DNA from: Paenibacillus aurantius
GTDB lineage: Bacteria; Bacillota; Bacilli; Paenibacillales; NBRC-103111
Reading direction: 5' to 3'
Assembly: GCF_032268605.1 (NCBI RefSeq)
Contig: NZ_CP130318.1
Location: 5,183,501 to 5,247,500 of the forward strand
DNA: 64,000 nt
In this document: positions 1 to 9,147 of the stretch, in pieces
Layout: every line of letters begins with the position of its first letter
Position numbering within the stretch: the first letter of the stretch is position 1
Program-made: the position numbers and the translations under genes
The notes under the pieces: model-generated
Told to the model about the DNA's origin: nothing
The model's input: the letters and a program-made list of their open reading frames with translations, nothing else
The model's database searches: none

Positions 1-1208
1 TCAAACAGCTGGCCGGCCTGTTATCCTGCAGCGATTGGCCCTCTCCCTCCTTAACGAGGAGCCCGGTCAAGGAGCAGGGGATAAACCAGGCCGAGGAACA
101 AAATTCGTATTTCCGGACAGACGGGAGTTCCTTGATCGAGGCCTATGAGACGGCCTTTCTCCAGGAATATTACCCCATGTCCGAAGGGGCGCGAAGCCGC
201 GCCCAGGCCTGCTTGACGAGCTCGGGCATGAAGGCGCTGGAGGTGGCTCTTCTGCTCTTCCGGACCATGACGGATCGTCCGCTGCCCTTGTACCATCAGG
301 TCGGGTATTATTATGAAGGGATTACCCTGATCCGTGACCTGTACCCGGATGCCCGGGCCGTTACGGTGGAGGACATCTATGCCATGCTGGACCGGGGAGA
401 AGAGATGGGCTGCCTGCTCCTGGAGCCCGGTTTGACCTGGCCCGTTCACGAAGGGATCGATCTTGATCTCCTCTTCCGTAAGCTGGAACGCCACCGGCAG
501 AGCGCTCCTCTCTTTCTGATCATCGACCGGACGCTGACAGGCATGGCCAACCCTTTCTTCGAACGGTATGCCGACCGGATGCCCGGCCATGTCGTGCTGG
601 TTTCCATTGAGAGCGGGATCAAGTATTGGCAGCTTGGCCTGGAGCTCACCAATCTGGGCTTTCTGGTGCTGAGCGGGGAACCCGTCGCCCATCCCGAAAC
701 CGAGGAGCGGCTCACCCACTTGATGGGAGTGTTAACCGGCGTGCCGGATCCTGCCTTGGTGTGGCGGCTGCCCCGCCCTTCCCGCTCCGTTCTCGAAAGA
801 CGGATGGAGCGGCTCGCCCGGAATACGAATGTCCTCTATTCGTTTCTCCAGGAACGCATGAAGGAGGGTCGGGTAAGCCGCCTGTATCACTCCGTCCAGG
901 CTGGCCAGGGGCTCCGGGCAGGCCGCGAGCCGTGGATGGGCTCCCTTCTGTACGTGCAGCTTCCGGGAGTGGTTCATTACCACGAGTACGAGGAGCTCGC
1001 CAAGCATTGGGCCGAGACCGCGGAGCCCGCCCTGTGCATACACCAGGGAGGCAGCTTCGGTTTCGATACTATGAGGCTGGCCGCCGTGGAGGAATCCCCC
1101 GAACGGGGGTTCAACAGCGCCCTCCGCCTGTCGGTCGGCCGGGATACCGCGGAGGAGCTGGCGGCCAAGCTTGTCTGGCTGGACCGTATGCTGCCCCCGG
1201 GGCGGTAA
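1..1208 (+). CDS. PLP-dependent Cys/Met-metabolism-type enzyme, 5' end missing
   Basis: The reading frame is open from base 3 to the stop at 1208 (401 visible codons), so the true start lies left of the window; the TTG at 132 is internal. The fold is type I PLP transferase of the trans-sulfuration (Cys/Met metabolism) kind. An N-terminal TSSGMKALEVAL stretch matches the PLP-phosphate loop. A DRT sequence supplies the Asp that holds the pyridine ring. GIKYWQLG matches the SxTKYxxG active-site lysine motif. The C-terminal LRLSVGRDTAEEL matches the family ending. It is divergent: the usual GHSD after the lysine motif is absent. Substrate cannot be told. A nested hairpin at 1231-1275 ends it. Confidence 0.7.
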   Translation, partial: KQLAGLLSCSDWPSPSLTRSPVKEQGINQAEEQNSYFRTDGSSLIEAYETAFLQEYYPMSEGARSRAQACLTSSGMKALEVALLLFRTMTDRPLPLYHQVGYYYEGITLIRDLYPDARAVTVEDIYAMLDRGEEMGCLLLEPGLTWPVHEGIDLDLLFRKLERHRQSAPLFLIIDRTLTGMANPFFERYADRMPGHVVLVSIESGIKYWQLGLELTNLGFLVLSGEPVAHPETEERLTHLMGVLTGVPDPALVWRLPRPSRSVLERRMERLARNTNVLYSFLQERMKEGRVSRLYHSVQAGQGLRAGREPWMGSLLYVQLPGVVHYHEYEELAKHWAETAEPALCIHQGGSFGFDTMRLAAVEESPERGFNSALRLSVGRDTAEELAAKLVWLDRMLPPGR

Positions 1209-1230
1209 GAACAGCCAATAGAAACAACAA

Positions 1231-1275
1231 AGAAGCTGTCCTTTCGGTAGATGATCTACCTTCGGGACAGCTTCT
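1231..1275 (+). terminator. Nested hairpin after the PLP enzyme gene
   Basis: An 11-bp outer stem (1231-1241 with 1265-1275) encloses a 7-bp inner stem (1246-1252 with 1254-1260). It lies 22 nt after the stop. The following tract (TGTTCATTTGTTA) is only moderately T-rich. Confidence 0.6.
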
Positions 1276-1352
1276 GTTCATTTGTTAGTTACGCGGCTGC
1301 TTCCTAGGCGGAAGAAGGCCCGCTCCTCCTGGACTCCGTAGAGGCCTGGAGA

Positions 1353-1898
1353 TTAGTCTAAGCGGTTAGGGTTCACGTCCGAGCCGTACGAGCTTCCGTA
1401 GGTGCTCGCATTCAGCGAGTTGTTGGTACGGAAGGTATCATAGGCATACCGGTCGCGATCCACGTGGGAATTGACCAGAACCAGAATATTGCCCTGGTCC
1501 ACATAGTCGTTGTAACGGTGCGCTTCCTCTTCGGACATGCCCATCCCGATCAGGCCGCCGACCAATCCGCCGGCTCCGGCTCCTACCGCCGCACCCGTCA
1601 AGGTGGCGACAATCGGACCGGCCGCAATAATCGGGCCTACTCCGGGAATCGCCAGGGCGCCCAGACCCGCCAGCAGGCCGGTCACCCCGCCCAGCACTCC
1701 GCCGGTAGCCGCACCGGTGGCCAGCCCTTCCGGAGCCTTGGTGCCGGTCTCATCGGAGATGTCGGAGACGTCGTCTTTGTTTTTGGCAATGACGGAAATC
1801 TCATCCGAGCTGTAGCCTTGGCGCTTGAGGTCTTCAATGGCTTTAATCGCTTCCTGTTCCGAGTGAAACACGCCTACGATTTTCTTTTCTTGTTCCAT
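1353..1898 (-). CDS. YflT-type general stress protein with glycine-rich middle
   Basis: 181 aa. The ATG at 1898 is chosen over upstream in-frame codons because AGGGAGG sits 9 nt before it and the protein then begins MEQEKKIVGVFHSEQEA, a normal YflT (heat-induced stress protein) start. Residues 1-50 form the beta-alpha YflT module. Residues about 65-135 are very rich in Gly/Ala with GxxxG spacing (GGVLGGVTGLLAGLGAL), like a glycine zipper that may insert into or pack against membranes. The C-terminus ends with GNILVLVNSH and a polar tail. YflT proteins are sigma-B-dependent in B. subtilis, and a matching promoter is seen at 2004-2029, about 100 nt upstream. Molecular function is unknown. Confidence 0.85.
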   Translation of the reverse strand: MEQEKKIVGVFHSEQEAIKAIEDLKRQGYSSDEISVIAKNKDDVSDISDETGTKAPEGLATGAATGGVLGGVTGLLAGLGALAIPGVGPIIAAGPIVATLTGAAVGAGAGGLVGGLIGMGMSEEEAHRYNDYVDQGNILVLVNSHVDRDRYAYDTFRTNNSLNASTYGSSYGSDVNPNRLD

Positions 1899-2003
1899 GT
1901 TATAAAACCTCCCTAAGTGGTTTGGGCCGAACCCGGGATAGCCGGGGCCGCTTATGATGATTGGCTGCCGGTTGGGGACAGCCACCGTTGTGCTATCATT
2001 TTA

Positions 2004-2029
2004 TTACCCAACCCCTTCCCCGTTTAAAC
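2004..2029 (-). promoter_or_regulatory. Sigma-B-type promoter for the YflT gene at 1353
   Basis: Read on the minus strand: GTTTAA (2024-2029), a 14-nt spacer and GGGTAA (2004-2009). This matches the B. subtilis sigma-B consensus (GTTTAA, 12-14 nt, GGGTAT) at 11 of 12 positions. The predicted transcript has a leader of about 100 nt before the ATG at 1898. Confidence 0.7.
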
Positions 2030-2168
2030 AAGCTCCGGCCGATGCGCGGCTGGTAATATTCAAGCCTGCCGTCCCTTCCCCTAATCCGTTCGCCACGTCT
2101 GATGATCGTCCCGGCCGCGGAGATTCTGCTCCTCTTTCGGGTAAGCGCAGCAAGCTGACTTCACGCCG

Positions 2169-2226
2169 AAAAAGGGCCCTCCGGTCCGAACCCGGGTTTC
2201 CCCGGCCTCCGAACCCAGAGGGCCCT
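2169..2226 (-). terminator. Terminator of the rsbY-rsbK-rsbM-kinase operon
   Basis: On the minus strand a 9-bp AGGGCCCTC arm (2218-2226) pairs with 2173-2181 across a GC-rich loop and is followed by TTTTTC. It lies about 100 nt after the stop of the hybrid kinase at 2329. Together with the sigma-B promoter at 2004-2029 it accounts for the 430-base gap 1899-2328; I see nothing else there. Confidence 0.65.
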
Positions 2227-2328
2227 ATCGGAAGGCTCACCCGCCTTCTTGGCCTTATCCTGCTTCTCTCCCGCCCACCGGTCCTTCCCAACCGAATTCA
2301 TGCCTGACGGGCGGCCTTAGCCTTCCGG

Positions 2329-4404
2329 TCAGGCTTCCTTGGTCCGGCCGGCTGTCAGCTTCTCGTATTCCTGCTCGAGCTTCTGGCGGAATTGATCGAT
2401 TTTGATCGGTTTGCCGATGAAGTCATCCATGCCGATGGAGAGGCACTTGTCCTTCTCTTCCTTCAGGACGTTAGCCGTCATGGCGATGATAACCGGCCGG
2501 CGGGAGGCCGGCAGCTTGGCGATGATCTGCCGGGCGGCCTCCTTGCCGTCCATCTCCGGCATCTGGATATCCATCAGCACAAGATCGAAGCTCTTCTTCA
2601 GAGCGAGCTCCACCGCGCTCTTCCCGTCCGGAGCTACCTCGGCCTCGTGCCCGAGGCTTTCGAGGATGCGGGTAAGGAGCTTCTGGTTGGTGGCGTTGTC
2701 CTCGCACACGAGAACATGCAGCGGACGCCTCTCTTTCGAAGCCCGCCCGGCGTCGTTCCCCATGTCGGGAGCCGCATTCGCCTTCTGCCGGGCAAGCAGC
2801 TCCTCCAGCTCCTCAGGGCAGCGGCCGGCCTTGATCGTAAAGACGAACGTGGCTCCGGCTTCCGCCGTCCGGTCGACGCGGATCCCGCCGTCCATCAGCT
2901 CCACGAGCGTCTTGCAGATGGCAAGCCCAAGGCCCGTTCCGCCGTATTTGCGCGTGGTCGAGGAATCCAGCTGGGAGAACGGCTTGAACAGCTGTTCAAG
3001 CTTATCGTCCGGGATGCCGATGCCCGTATCCTTCACGGCAAACTCGATGTCGATGCTGTCCTTGCTTTCCCCCAGCTTGCTGACGACCACATAAATGCCG
3101 CCGTGCTCCGTAAACTTAACGGCATTGCCTACAAGGTTGATCAGAATCTGGCGAAGGCGGGTCACATCGCCGGTAATGTAAGCGGGAAGCTCGGGATCGA
3201 GATAATAAGCCATTTCGAGGTCAATCCGGCGCGATTTGGCGGTAAACAGGTCGAAGGTCTCCGCCACGCAGGCCTCGAGGCTGAACGGCTCGTTCTCGAG
3301 CTCCATTTTACCCGACTCAATCTTGGAGAAGTCCAGAATGTCGTTGATAACCGACAGCAGGGCGTCTCCGCTCTTGCGGATGACCTCCGCGAGCTCCTTC
3401 TGCTCTTCGGTAAGGGGGGTCTCGAGAAGCAGATCCGTCATCCCGATGACTCCGTTCATCGGCGTACGGATTTCGTGGCTCATCATGGCGAGGAACTCCG
3501 TCTTGACCTTGGAGGCGATCTCCGCCGCTTCCTTCGCCTGAATCAGCTCCTGCTCCGCCTTCTTGCGCTCGGTGATGTCGCTGACGGTACAGGCAAACAG
3601 ATGATCCTCGCCGATATACGACTCCCCGATCTGAATCTCGGCCGGGAAGAGGGTCCCGTCCTTGCGCCGCGGCGCAATCTCCGTGATTTTGCCGAACATG
3701 TACTTGTCCTGGCCCGCTTGAGCCGCCGCCGGATTCTCCATTTCGGAAATCGTCGGGATCAGAAGCTCGATGCTGTTGCCGAGCAGCTCCTCTTCTTTGT
3801 ACCCGAACATGCCTTCCGCCGCCGGGTTCACGGTCAGGATTGTCCCTTCGTTATCGAAGGTGATCATCGTATCGATGGACGTTTCCCGGATCACCCGCGC
3901 CTGGGCTTCGGCTTTGGACAAGTTAAGGGCCGTCTGCAGCAGCTCCTGGTTCGCTTTCTCCAGCTGGCTCGTCTGCTCGTGGAGAAGCTCGGTCTGGTGC
4001 TGGAGGGTCTTGTTCGTTATATAAAGACTGACGAAGCCTTCTATTTTCGATTTAAGGGTTTGCGGAATGAACGGCTTCACCATGTAGTCTATTGCGCCGA
4101 CGGAATAGCCGGTAAAGAAATGCTCGGTATCCTTGCTGGTGGCGGTAATGAAAATAATCGGGATGTTCTTTGATTTTTCCCTGGCCTTGATGAACCGGGC
4201 GGTTTCAAAGCCATCCATTCCCGGCATCTGCACATCGAGAACAATCACGGCAAACTCATACTTGAGCAGGTAGCGAAGCGCTTCTTCCCCGTTGCCGGCC
4301 CGAATCAAATTGTAGTTCTCTTCGGCAAGCACCGCTTCGATGGCAAGCAAATTTTCCGGATGGTCGTCCACCAGCAAGATATTGATTGGATATTCCATGT
4401 CCAT
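2329..4404 (-). CDS. Soluble hybrid histidine kinase REC-PAS-HisKA-HATPase-REC
   Basis: 691 aa from the ATG at 4404, which has GGGAG 7 nt upstream; in-frame codons further up lack a site. Domains: receiver 1 (about 6-120, phospho-Asp D57 in VLDVQMPG), a helical linker with Gln/Glu heptads (130-170), PAS (about 175-285), HisKA with His310 in SHEIRTPMNG, HATPase (about 410-530; DTGIGIPDD and GGTGLGL boxes), and receiver 2 (about 562-685, D612 in LMDIQMPE). There is no membrane segment. It is the last gene of the operon, 95 nt after rsbM, so it may feed phosphate or sensory input into the RsbK/RsbY pathway. Its stimulus and target cannot be read from the sequence. Confidence 0.93.
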   Translation of the reverse strand: MDMEYPINILLVDDHPENLLAIEAVLAEENYNLIRAGNGEEALRYLLKYEFAVIVLDVQMPGMDGFETARFIKAREKSKNIPIIFITATSKDTEHFFTGYSVGAIDYMVKPFIPQTLKSKIEGFVSLYITNKTLQHQTELLHEQTSQLEKANQELLQTALNLSKAEAQARVIRETSIDTMITFDNEGTILTVNPAAEGMFGYKEEELLGNSIELLIPTISEMENPAAAQAGQDKYMFGKITEIAPRRKDGTLFPAEIQIGESYIGEDHLFACTVSDITERKKAEQELIQAKEAAEIASKVKTEFLAMMSHEIRTPMNGVIGMTDLLLETPLTEEQKELAEVIRKSGDALLSVINDILDFSKIESGKMELENEPFSLEACVAETFDLFTAKSRRIDLEMAYYLDPELPAYITGDVTRLRQILINLVGNAVKFTEHGGIYVVVSKLGESKDSIDIEFAVKDTGIGIPDDKLEQLFKPFSQLDSSTTRKYGGTGLGLAICKTLVELMDGGIRVDRTAEAGATFVFTIKAGRCPEELEELLARQKANAAPDMGNDAGRASKERRPLHVLVCEDNATNQKLLTRILESLGHEAEVAPDGKSAVELALKKSFDLVLMDIQMPEMDGKEAARQIIAKLPASRRPVIIAMTANVLKEEKDKCLSIGMDDFIGKPIKIDQFRQKLEQEYEKLTAGRTKEA

Positions 4405-4499
4405 CTTCCTGCTCCCTTGCTGTTTATTTTGAACCGGGCTCCGTGCCGGACGGGGATTCAACCTGCTCCGACAGACCTTCCGCCAAATGACGGATGTCC

Positions 4500-5402
4500 T
4501 TACCTGATTTTGCGGTACAGCTTCTCCCGGCTGTCCAAGGCTTCGTAATCGTCCGCATGATGACTGAAATTGATCGATTCCCGTGTACCCAGGGCCAGGA
4601 TGCCTAGCGGACTTAAGCTTTCGTAGAAGAGCCGGTGCACTTGATCCTGCAAGGTCTTGTTGAAATAAATGAGCACATTCCGGCAGAAAATAACGTTAAA
4701 TTCGTTGAAGGACTGATCCGTCACCAGGTTATGCTGGGCGAACACGACGTTGTCGAGAAGGAACCGGTGAAAATGCACTTCTTCGTTCTTCACGGCATAA
4801 TACTCGGAGAAGCCTCCCGTTCCGCCCGCGAGCAAGTAGTTGCGCGTGTAGTCCTGCATTTTCCGCAGGGGGAATACCGCCTCCCTAGCCCGGTTCAGCA
4901 CCTCCTCGCTGATGTCGGTGGCGTAGATCCGGGCTTTGTCATACAGCCCTTCCTCATGAAGCAGAATGGCCATGGAGAGCACCTCCTCACCGGTCGAGCA
5001 GCCCGCATGCCAAATCCGGATGAACGGATAGGTTCTCAGAACCGGCACCACCAGCTTGCGGAAGGCGAGGAACAGCTCGGGATCGCGGTACATCTCGGTG
5101 ACGTTGATGATGAGGCTCGAGAGCAGGCTCTCCATGCTGCGGGCATCGTGAAGCACCTTCTCCTGCAGGGCCGATATCGATCCGAGCCTCCAGGCGTTGA
5201 CCCGGTGCCAGATGCGCCGGCGGATGGAAGGGTAGGCATAATTACGGAAATCGTACCCGTACATGCGGAAAATCCCTTCCAGCAGCAGCTCAATCTCTAT
5301 ACGCTCCCTTTCCTCCTCGCGGGATAAAGGCGCCTCGGCGTCGAAGGATTCCTCCTCCGGACCTCCGACCGGTTCAATGGGATAATCCGTAATAGGAGAC
5401 AC
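4500..5402 (-). CDS. rsbM: CheR-family SAM methyltransferase, RsbM-like
   Basis: About 300 aa, the size of plain CheR proteins. It has the CheR N-terminal helical domain (IELLLEGIFRMYGYDFRNY) and the SAM-binding domain (HAGCSTGEE, ATDIS and FCRNVLIYF motifs). No CheB, CheW or receptor gene is nearby. Instead it sits 4 nt after a multidomain hybrid kinase and downstream of a REC-PP2C phosphatase. This is the arrangement of B. cereus RsbM, a CheR-type enzyme that methylates the kinase RsbK and restrains sigma-B activation. The start is uncertain. There is no in-frame ATG near the expected position. A GTG lies at 5402 inside the GGAGG, and an ATT at 5393 lies 8 nt after that GGAGG. Confidence 0.85.
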   Translation of the reverse strand: MSPITDYPIEPVGGPEEESFDAEAPLSREEERERIEIELLLEGIFRMYGYDFRNYAYPSIRRRIWHRVNAWRLGSISALQEKVLHDARSMESLLSSLIINVTEMYRDPELFLAFRKLVVPVLRTYPFIRIWHAGCSTGEEVLSMAILLHEEGLYDKARIYATDISEEVLNRAREAVFPLRKMQDYTRNYLLAGGTGGFSEYYAVKNEEVHFHRFLLDNVVFAQHNLVTDQSFNEFNVIFCRNVLIYFNKTLQDQVHRLFYESLSPLGILALGTRESINFSHHADDYEALDSREKLYRKIR

Positions 5403-5406
5403 CTCC

Positions 5407-8400
5407 TTACTTATACAGCCATACCTTAAGCAGGGAAAGCAGCTGATCCGTGTTGATCGGCTTCGTGATGTAATCGGACGCCCCGGCCTCAATGCATTTG
5501 TTGCGGTCTTCCTTCATGGCCTTGGCCGTCAGGGCGATGATCGGCAGCCTCTCCAGATCCGGCATGCTACGGATGGCCCGCATCGCTTCGTACCCGTCCA
5601 TCACAGGCATCATGATGTCCATCAGGATGAGATCGAACGGCTCTTCCTTCTCAATGAGCTGGAGAGCCTCCCTGCCGTTTTCGGCGAAGGTAATGTCCAT
5701 GTTGTAGTTCTCCAGTATGCTTGAAAGGGCGAAGACATTGCGGATATCGTCATCGACGAGCAGGATTCGCTTGCCGCTGAAGACCGCTTCCTTGCTGTGC
5801 AGCTTCTCGAGAATTTCCCGCTTGTCCTCGGGAAGATTGGACTCTACCCGGTGAAGGAACAAAGCGGTCTCGTCGAACAGTCTTTCCGGTGATTTGACGT
5901 TCTTGATGATGATGCTTTCGGCATACTTGCGCAAAAGCATCTCTTCCTTGCTGTCGAGCTCGCGGCCCGTATAGATAATGATGGGCAGCTCACGAAGCTG
6001 GTAATCGGAACGGATCGTGTTCAGAAGCTCGAAGCCGGAAATATCGGACAAGCCCAAGTCGAGCACCATGCAGTCGAACGGATTCTCCCGAAGCTCGCTT
6101 AGGGCCTCTTCCCCGGTGGACACTGCCGTAATAACCAGATCGTCGTGGCCGATCAGCTCGACCAGGCTTTCCCTCAGCGTATCATCGTCCTCGACAAGAA
6201 GAAGTCTTTTGCAATCCCGGTTGAAGAATTCCTCGATTCCCGAGAAGGCTTGATCCAGCTGCTCGCGGCTGATCGGCTTCGTCAAGTAGGAGATGGCGCC
6301 CCGGGTCAGCCCCTTTTGGGTGTCCTCGGTAACGGACATGACATGAACGGGAATATGACGCGTCTCCATGTTGTGCTTAAGGTGATTGAGAATCGCCCAG
6401 CCGTCCATCACCGGAAGCTGAATATCCAGCACGATGGCATCCGGCTTATACGCTTGTGCCAAAGCGAGGCCTTGATCCCCCTGCATCGCCACAATCCCTT
6501 TGAAGCCCCGGTCACGGGCCATATCCAGAATGATCTTGGCAAAATTGACGTCATCCTCAATCACGAGAATGACCTTGTCGTTCTCCCGGATGCTGGCCCG
6601 GTCATCTTCGATTCCGGAGGGCTCCAGCGCCGCCTTGTCCAGGAGGGAAGGAGATTCGAGTTCCACATCCTCCTCCACGAACGTCTCAAGCAGATCCTGC
6701 TCTTCGGGTGCCGTATCCTTCGCATCGGCCGCCGCGGCCACCTCATCGAGCATCCGGTAGACGGAGTCCGCCTTCGTCTCCGGCAGGTAGAGCGTGAAGA
6801 CGCTGCCCTCGCCGACTACGCTTTCGATACCAATCGTTCCTCCGACCAGCCGGGCCAGTTCCCGGGAAATGGACAGGCCGAGGCCGGTCCCCCCGTACTG
6901 TCGGCTTGTCGTTCCGTCGGCCTGCTGGAACGCCTCGAAGATCAGGTCGAGCTTGTCCTCCGGAATGCCGATGCCGGTATCCTTGACCGCGAAGGCGATC
7001 ACCCGCCGGGAATCGGGGAACTGCTCCCTGAGATCCTCCGGCGTTTCCGTCAGGCCGATCTCCAGGGTAACGCTCCCCTCTTTCGTAAACTTGAAAGCGT
7101 TGGAGAGCAGATTCTTGAGAATCTGCTGCACCCGGTGGCTGTCCGTATAGATCGTATCCGGCAGCTCTTCGTCCACCTTCACCTCAAAGGCCACATGGTT
7201 CTTGCGGGCGATCGGCTGGAAGCTTCTGCGGACATAATCGAGCATGTCTTTCAGCAGAATATGTTCCAGGTGAATGTCCATCTTGCCCGATTCGACCTTG
7301 GAGAGGTCGAGGATTTCATCGATCAGCTTAAGCAGGTCGCTTCCCGAAGCATGAATGGTCTCCGCGAATTCCACCTGCTTCGCCGTTAAATTCTTCGTCT
7401 TGTTGTCGGCAAGCAGCTGGGACAAGATCAGCAGGCTGTTAAGCGGCGTCCTCAGCTCGTGCGACATGTTGGCAAGAAATTCGGATTTGTACTTGGAGGA
7501 CAGGGCGAGCTGCAGCGCCTGGCGCTCGAGGGCCGCCTTCGTCCGTTCGATCTGGCGGTTGATCTGCTCGGTCTCCCAAATTTGCAGTTCCAGCTGCTGG
7601 GTTTGGCGGAGCAGCTCCTCGTTCGAATGCTCGAGCTCCCCCTGCTGCCTCTGCAGAAGCTCCTCCGATTGCTTCAAAGACTTCGTCTGGGCTTCGAGCT
7701 TCTCGTTCGAGAGGCGAAGCTCCTCCTGCTGGGACATAAGCTCCTCGGACTGGCTCTGAAGCTCTTCCGTCTGGGACTGGGAGATGCGCAGAAGCTCCTC
7801 CACCCGGTTGCGGCCGTTGATGCTGTGAATCATGATGGCCAAGGAACCGGCCAGCATCTCAAGCAGGCGGACCTGTTGGTCCGAGTACCGGCGGAAGGAA
7901 GCCACCTCCAGAACGGCCACGACTTCCCCTTGATAAATGACCGGATGAACAATCAGGTTCGACGGAATCGCGTCGCCGATCCCCGAGCCTACCTTGATGT
8001 AATCGGGAGGCAGCTCCTGAAGGTGGATGACGTCCTTGTCCAGGGCGCTCTGGCCGACAAGCCCCTCTCCCAGGCGGAAGGTTTTGGTCCGTGCCCCGTC
8101 GCTGAAGGCATAGGAGCCGTACAAGCTCAGCTGGGCCCGCTTGCCCTCGTCCTCCTTCACATACAGAGCACCGAAGCTCGCTCCCACCATAGGCGTTACT
8201 TCCCCGATGAAGGTCTGTGCCACCTGGTGCAGATCCGTCATCCCCTGAAGCATGGTTGTTACTTCGGCCATGTTGGAATTGAGCCAATTCTCCTCATCCC
8301 TGGCCTTGTTCAGCTCCTGCTCCCGTTCCGTCTTGTCCATCAGGTCGAGGGCGACGTTCTGGAAGGCAGCCGCCACTTCCCCGATTTCATCCTTCAGGCG

Positions 8401-9111
8401 GATCTCGATTCGCTTGCGGCGGTCCATCGTCCCTCCCGCAAAGCTGCTGATCATGCCGGAAACGAGGTTAAGTCCGCCGGTTATGCTGTAGATGATCCAG
8501 AACATAATGCCCAAGCCAAGCAGCAGGCCGATTCCGGTTATAACCATGGTGATCATGAGCGTTTGGCTGTTCACCGTATTCATATCGCTTAGCGCTTGGT
8601 TCATTCGGGTTTCATGATACGTGGAAAGCTCCTCCAGCCGCTTGGCCAGCTCGTCCCTCGCATTCAGTCCCGAGGCATTGCGGAGTGTCTGGGCCTCGTC
8701 GTATTTGCCGGCCCGGATCAGCTCCAGCAGCTGATTCTCATACCTCAGAAACTCCGCGCCCGCGCCATTAACCGCCGAAACGAGCTTGGTCTCCTCCGGA
8801 TTCGATTCGCTTAACCGCGTAAGCTCCGTAAATTTGTTACCGGCATCCGCTTGAGCCAAGTCCAGCTTCCGCATTTCCTCGACCACGTTCGTATTCTTGT
8901 CCGCCGAGACGAGGTTGGCCATATACAAAGCCATGTTGTTCACCTGGAAGCGTGTTCCGTTCGCAAGGGAAACCTTTGTGTAGCGGTTCGTGTAAACGTC
9001 GTTCAGGTTTTCCTTAATATTGGACAATCGGTTAATGCCAATCCCGGCCAGGGCGAACATCAAGAAAATCAGAGCCCCGAAGCCAAGAAATAATTTCGTG
9101 CGGATTCTCAT
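5407..9111 (-). CDS. rsbK: Membrane multi-receiver hybrid histidine kinase, RsbK-like
   Basis: 1234 aa. Order: TM1 (7-27), extracytoplasmic four-helix-like sensor (28-183), TM2 (184-208), HAMP (about 210-263), GAF (about 285-432), long coiled coil (434-540) with repeated xxEEL units, HisKA (His551 in SHELRTPLN), HATPase (about 655-778; GTGLGLS), and three receivers (846-955 with D896; 968-1085 with D1018; 1114-1230 with D1165). Receiver 2 is the most divergent. The layout resembles B. cereus RsbK, which senses stress and phosphorylates the PP2C regulator RsbY. Neighbours are the RsbY-like gene 36 nt upstream and the CheR gene immediately downstream. Most likely a general-stress sensor; the stimulus is unknown. 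Confidence 0.92.
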   Translation of the reverse strand: MRIRTKLFLGFGALIFLMFALAGIGINRLSNIKENLNDVYTNRYTKVSLANGTRFQVNNMALYMANLVSADKNTNVVEEMRKLDLAQADAGNKFTELTRLSESNPEETKLVSAVNGAGAEFLRYENQLLELIRAGKYDEAQTLRNASGLNARDELAKRLEELSTYHETRMNQALSDMNTVNSQTLMITMVITGIGLLLGLGIMFWIIYSITGGLNLVSGMISSFAGGTMDRRKRIEIRLKDEIGEVAAAFQNVALDLMDKTEREQELNKARDEENWLNSNMAEVTTMLQGMTDLHQVAQTFIGEVTPMVGASFGALYVKEDEGKRAQLSLYGSYAFSDGARTKTFRLGEGLVGQSALDKDVIHLQELPPDYIKVGSGIGDAIPSNLIVHPVIYQGEVVAVLEVASFRRYSDQQVRLLEMLAGSLAIMIHSINGRNRVEELLRISQSQTEELQSQSEELMSQQEELRLSNEKLEAQTKSLKQSEELLQRQQGELEHSNEELLRQTQQLELQIWETEQINRQIERTKAALERQALQLALSSKYKSEFLANMSHELRTPLNSLLILSQLLADNKTKNLTAKQVEFAETIHASGSDLLKLIDEILDLSKVESGKMDIHLEHILLKDMLDYVRRSFQPIARKNHVAFEVKVDEELPDTIYTDSHRVQQILKNLLSNAFKFTKEGSVTLEIGLTETPEDLREQFPDSRRVIAFAVKDTGIGIPEDKLDLIFEAFQQADGTTSRQYGGTGLGLSISRELARLVGGTIGIESVVGEGSVFTLYLPETKADSVYRMLDEVAAAADAKDTAPEEQDLLETFVEEDVELESPSLLDKAALEPSGIEDDRASIRENDKVILVIEDDVNFAKIILDMARDRGFKGIVAMQGDQGLALAQAYKPDAIVLDIQLPVMDGWAILNHLKHNMETRHIPVHVMSVTEDTQKGLTRGAISYLTKPISREQLDQAFSGIEEFFNRDCKRLLLVEDDDTLRESLVELIGHDDLVITAVSTGEEALSELRENPFDCMVLDLGLSDISGFELLNTIRSDYQLRELPIIIYTGRELDSKEEMLLRKYAESIIIKNVKSPERLFDETALFLHRVESNLPEDKREILEKLHSKEAVFSGKRILLVDDDIRNVFALSSILENYNMDITFAENGREALQLIEKEEPFDLILMDIMMPVMDGYEAMRAIRSMPDLERLPIIALTAKAMKEDRNKCIEAGASDYITKPINTDQLLSLLKVWLYK

Positions 9112-9147
9112 TTTCCTGCTCCACCCTTCCTTTTTATGGATTTATCG

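Noticed and set aside
2392-4173. 593-codon plus-strand open frame
   Set aside because: Antisense to a hybrid kinase with all catalytic motifs; the amino-acid pattern is what high-GC third positions give on the opposite strand, and there is no ribosome site.
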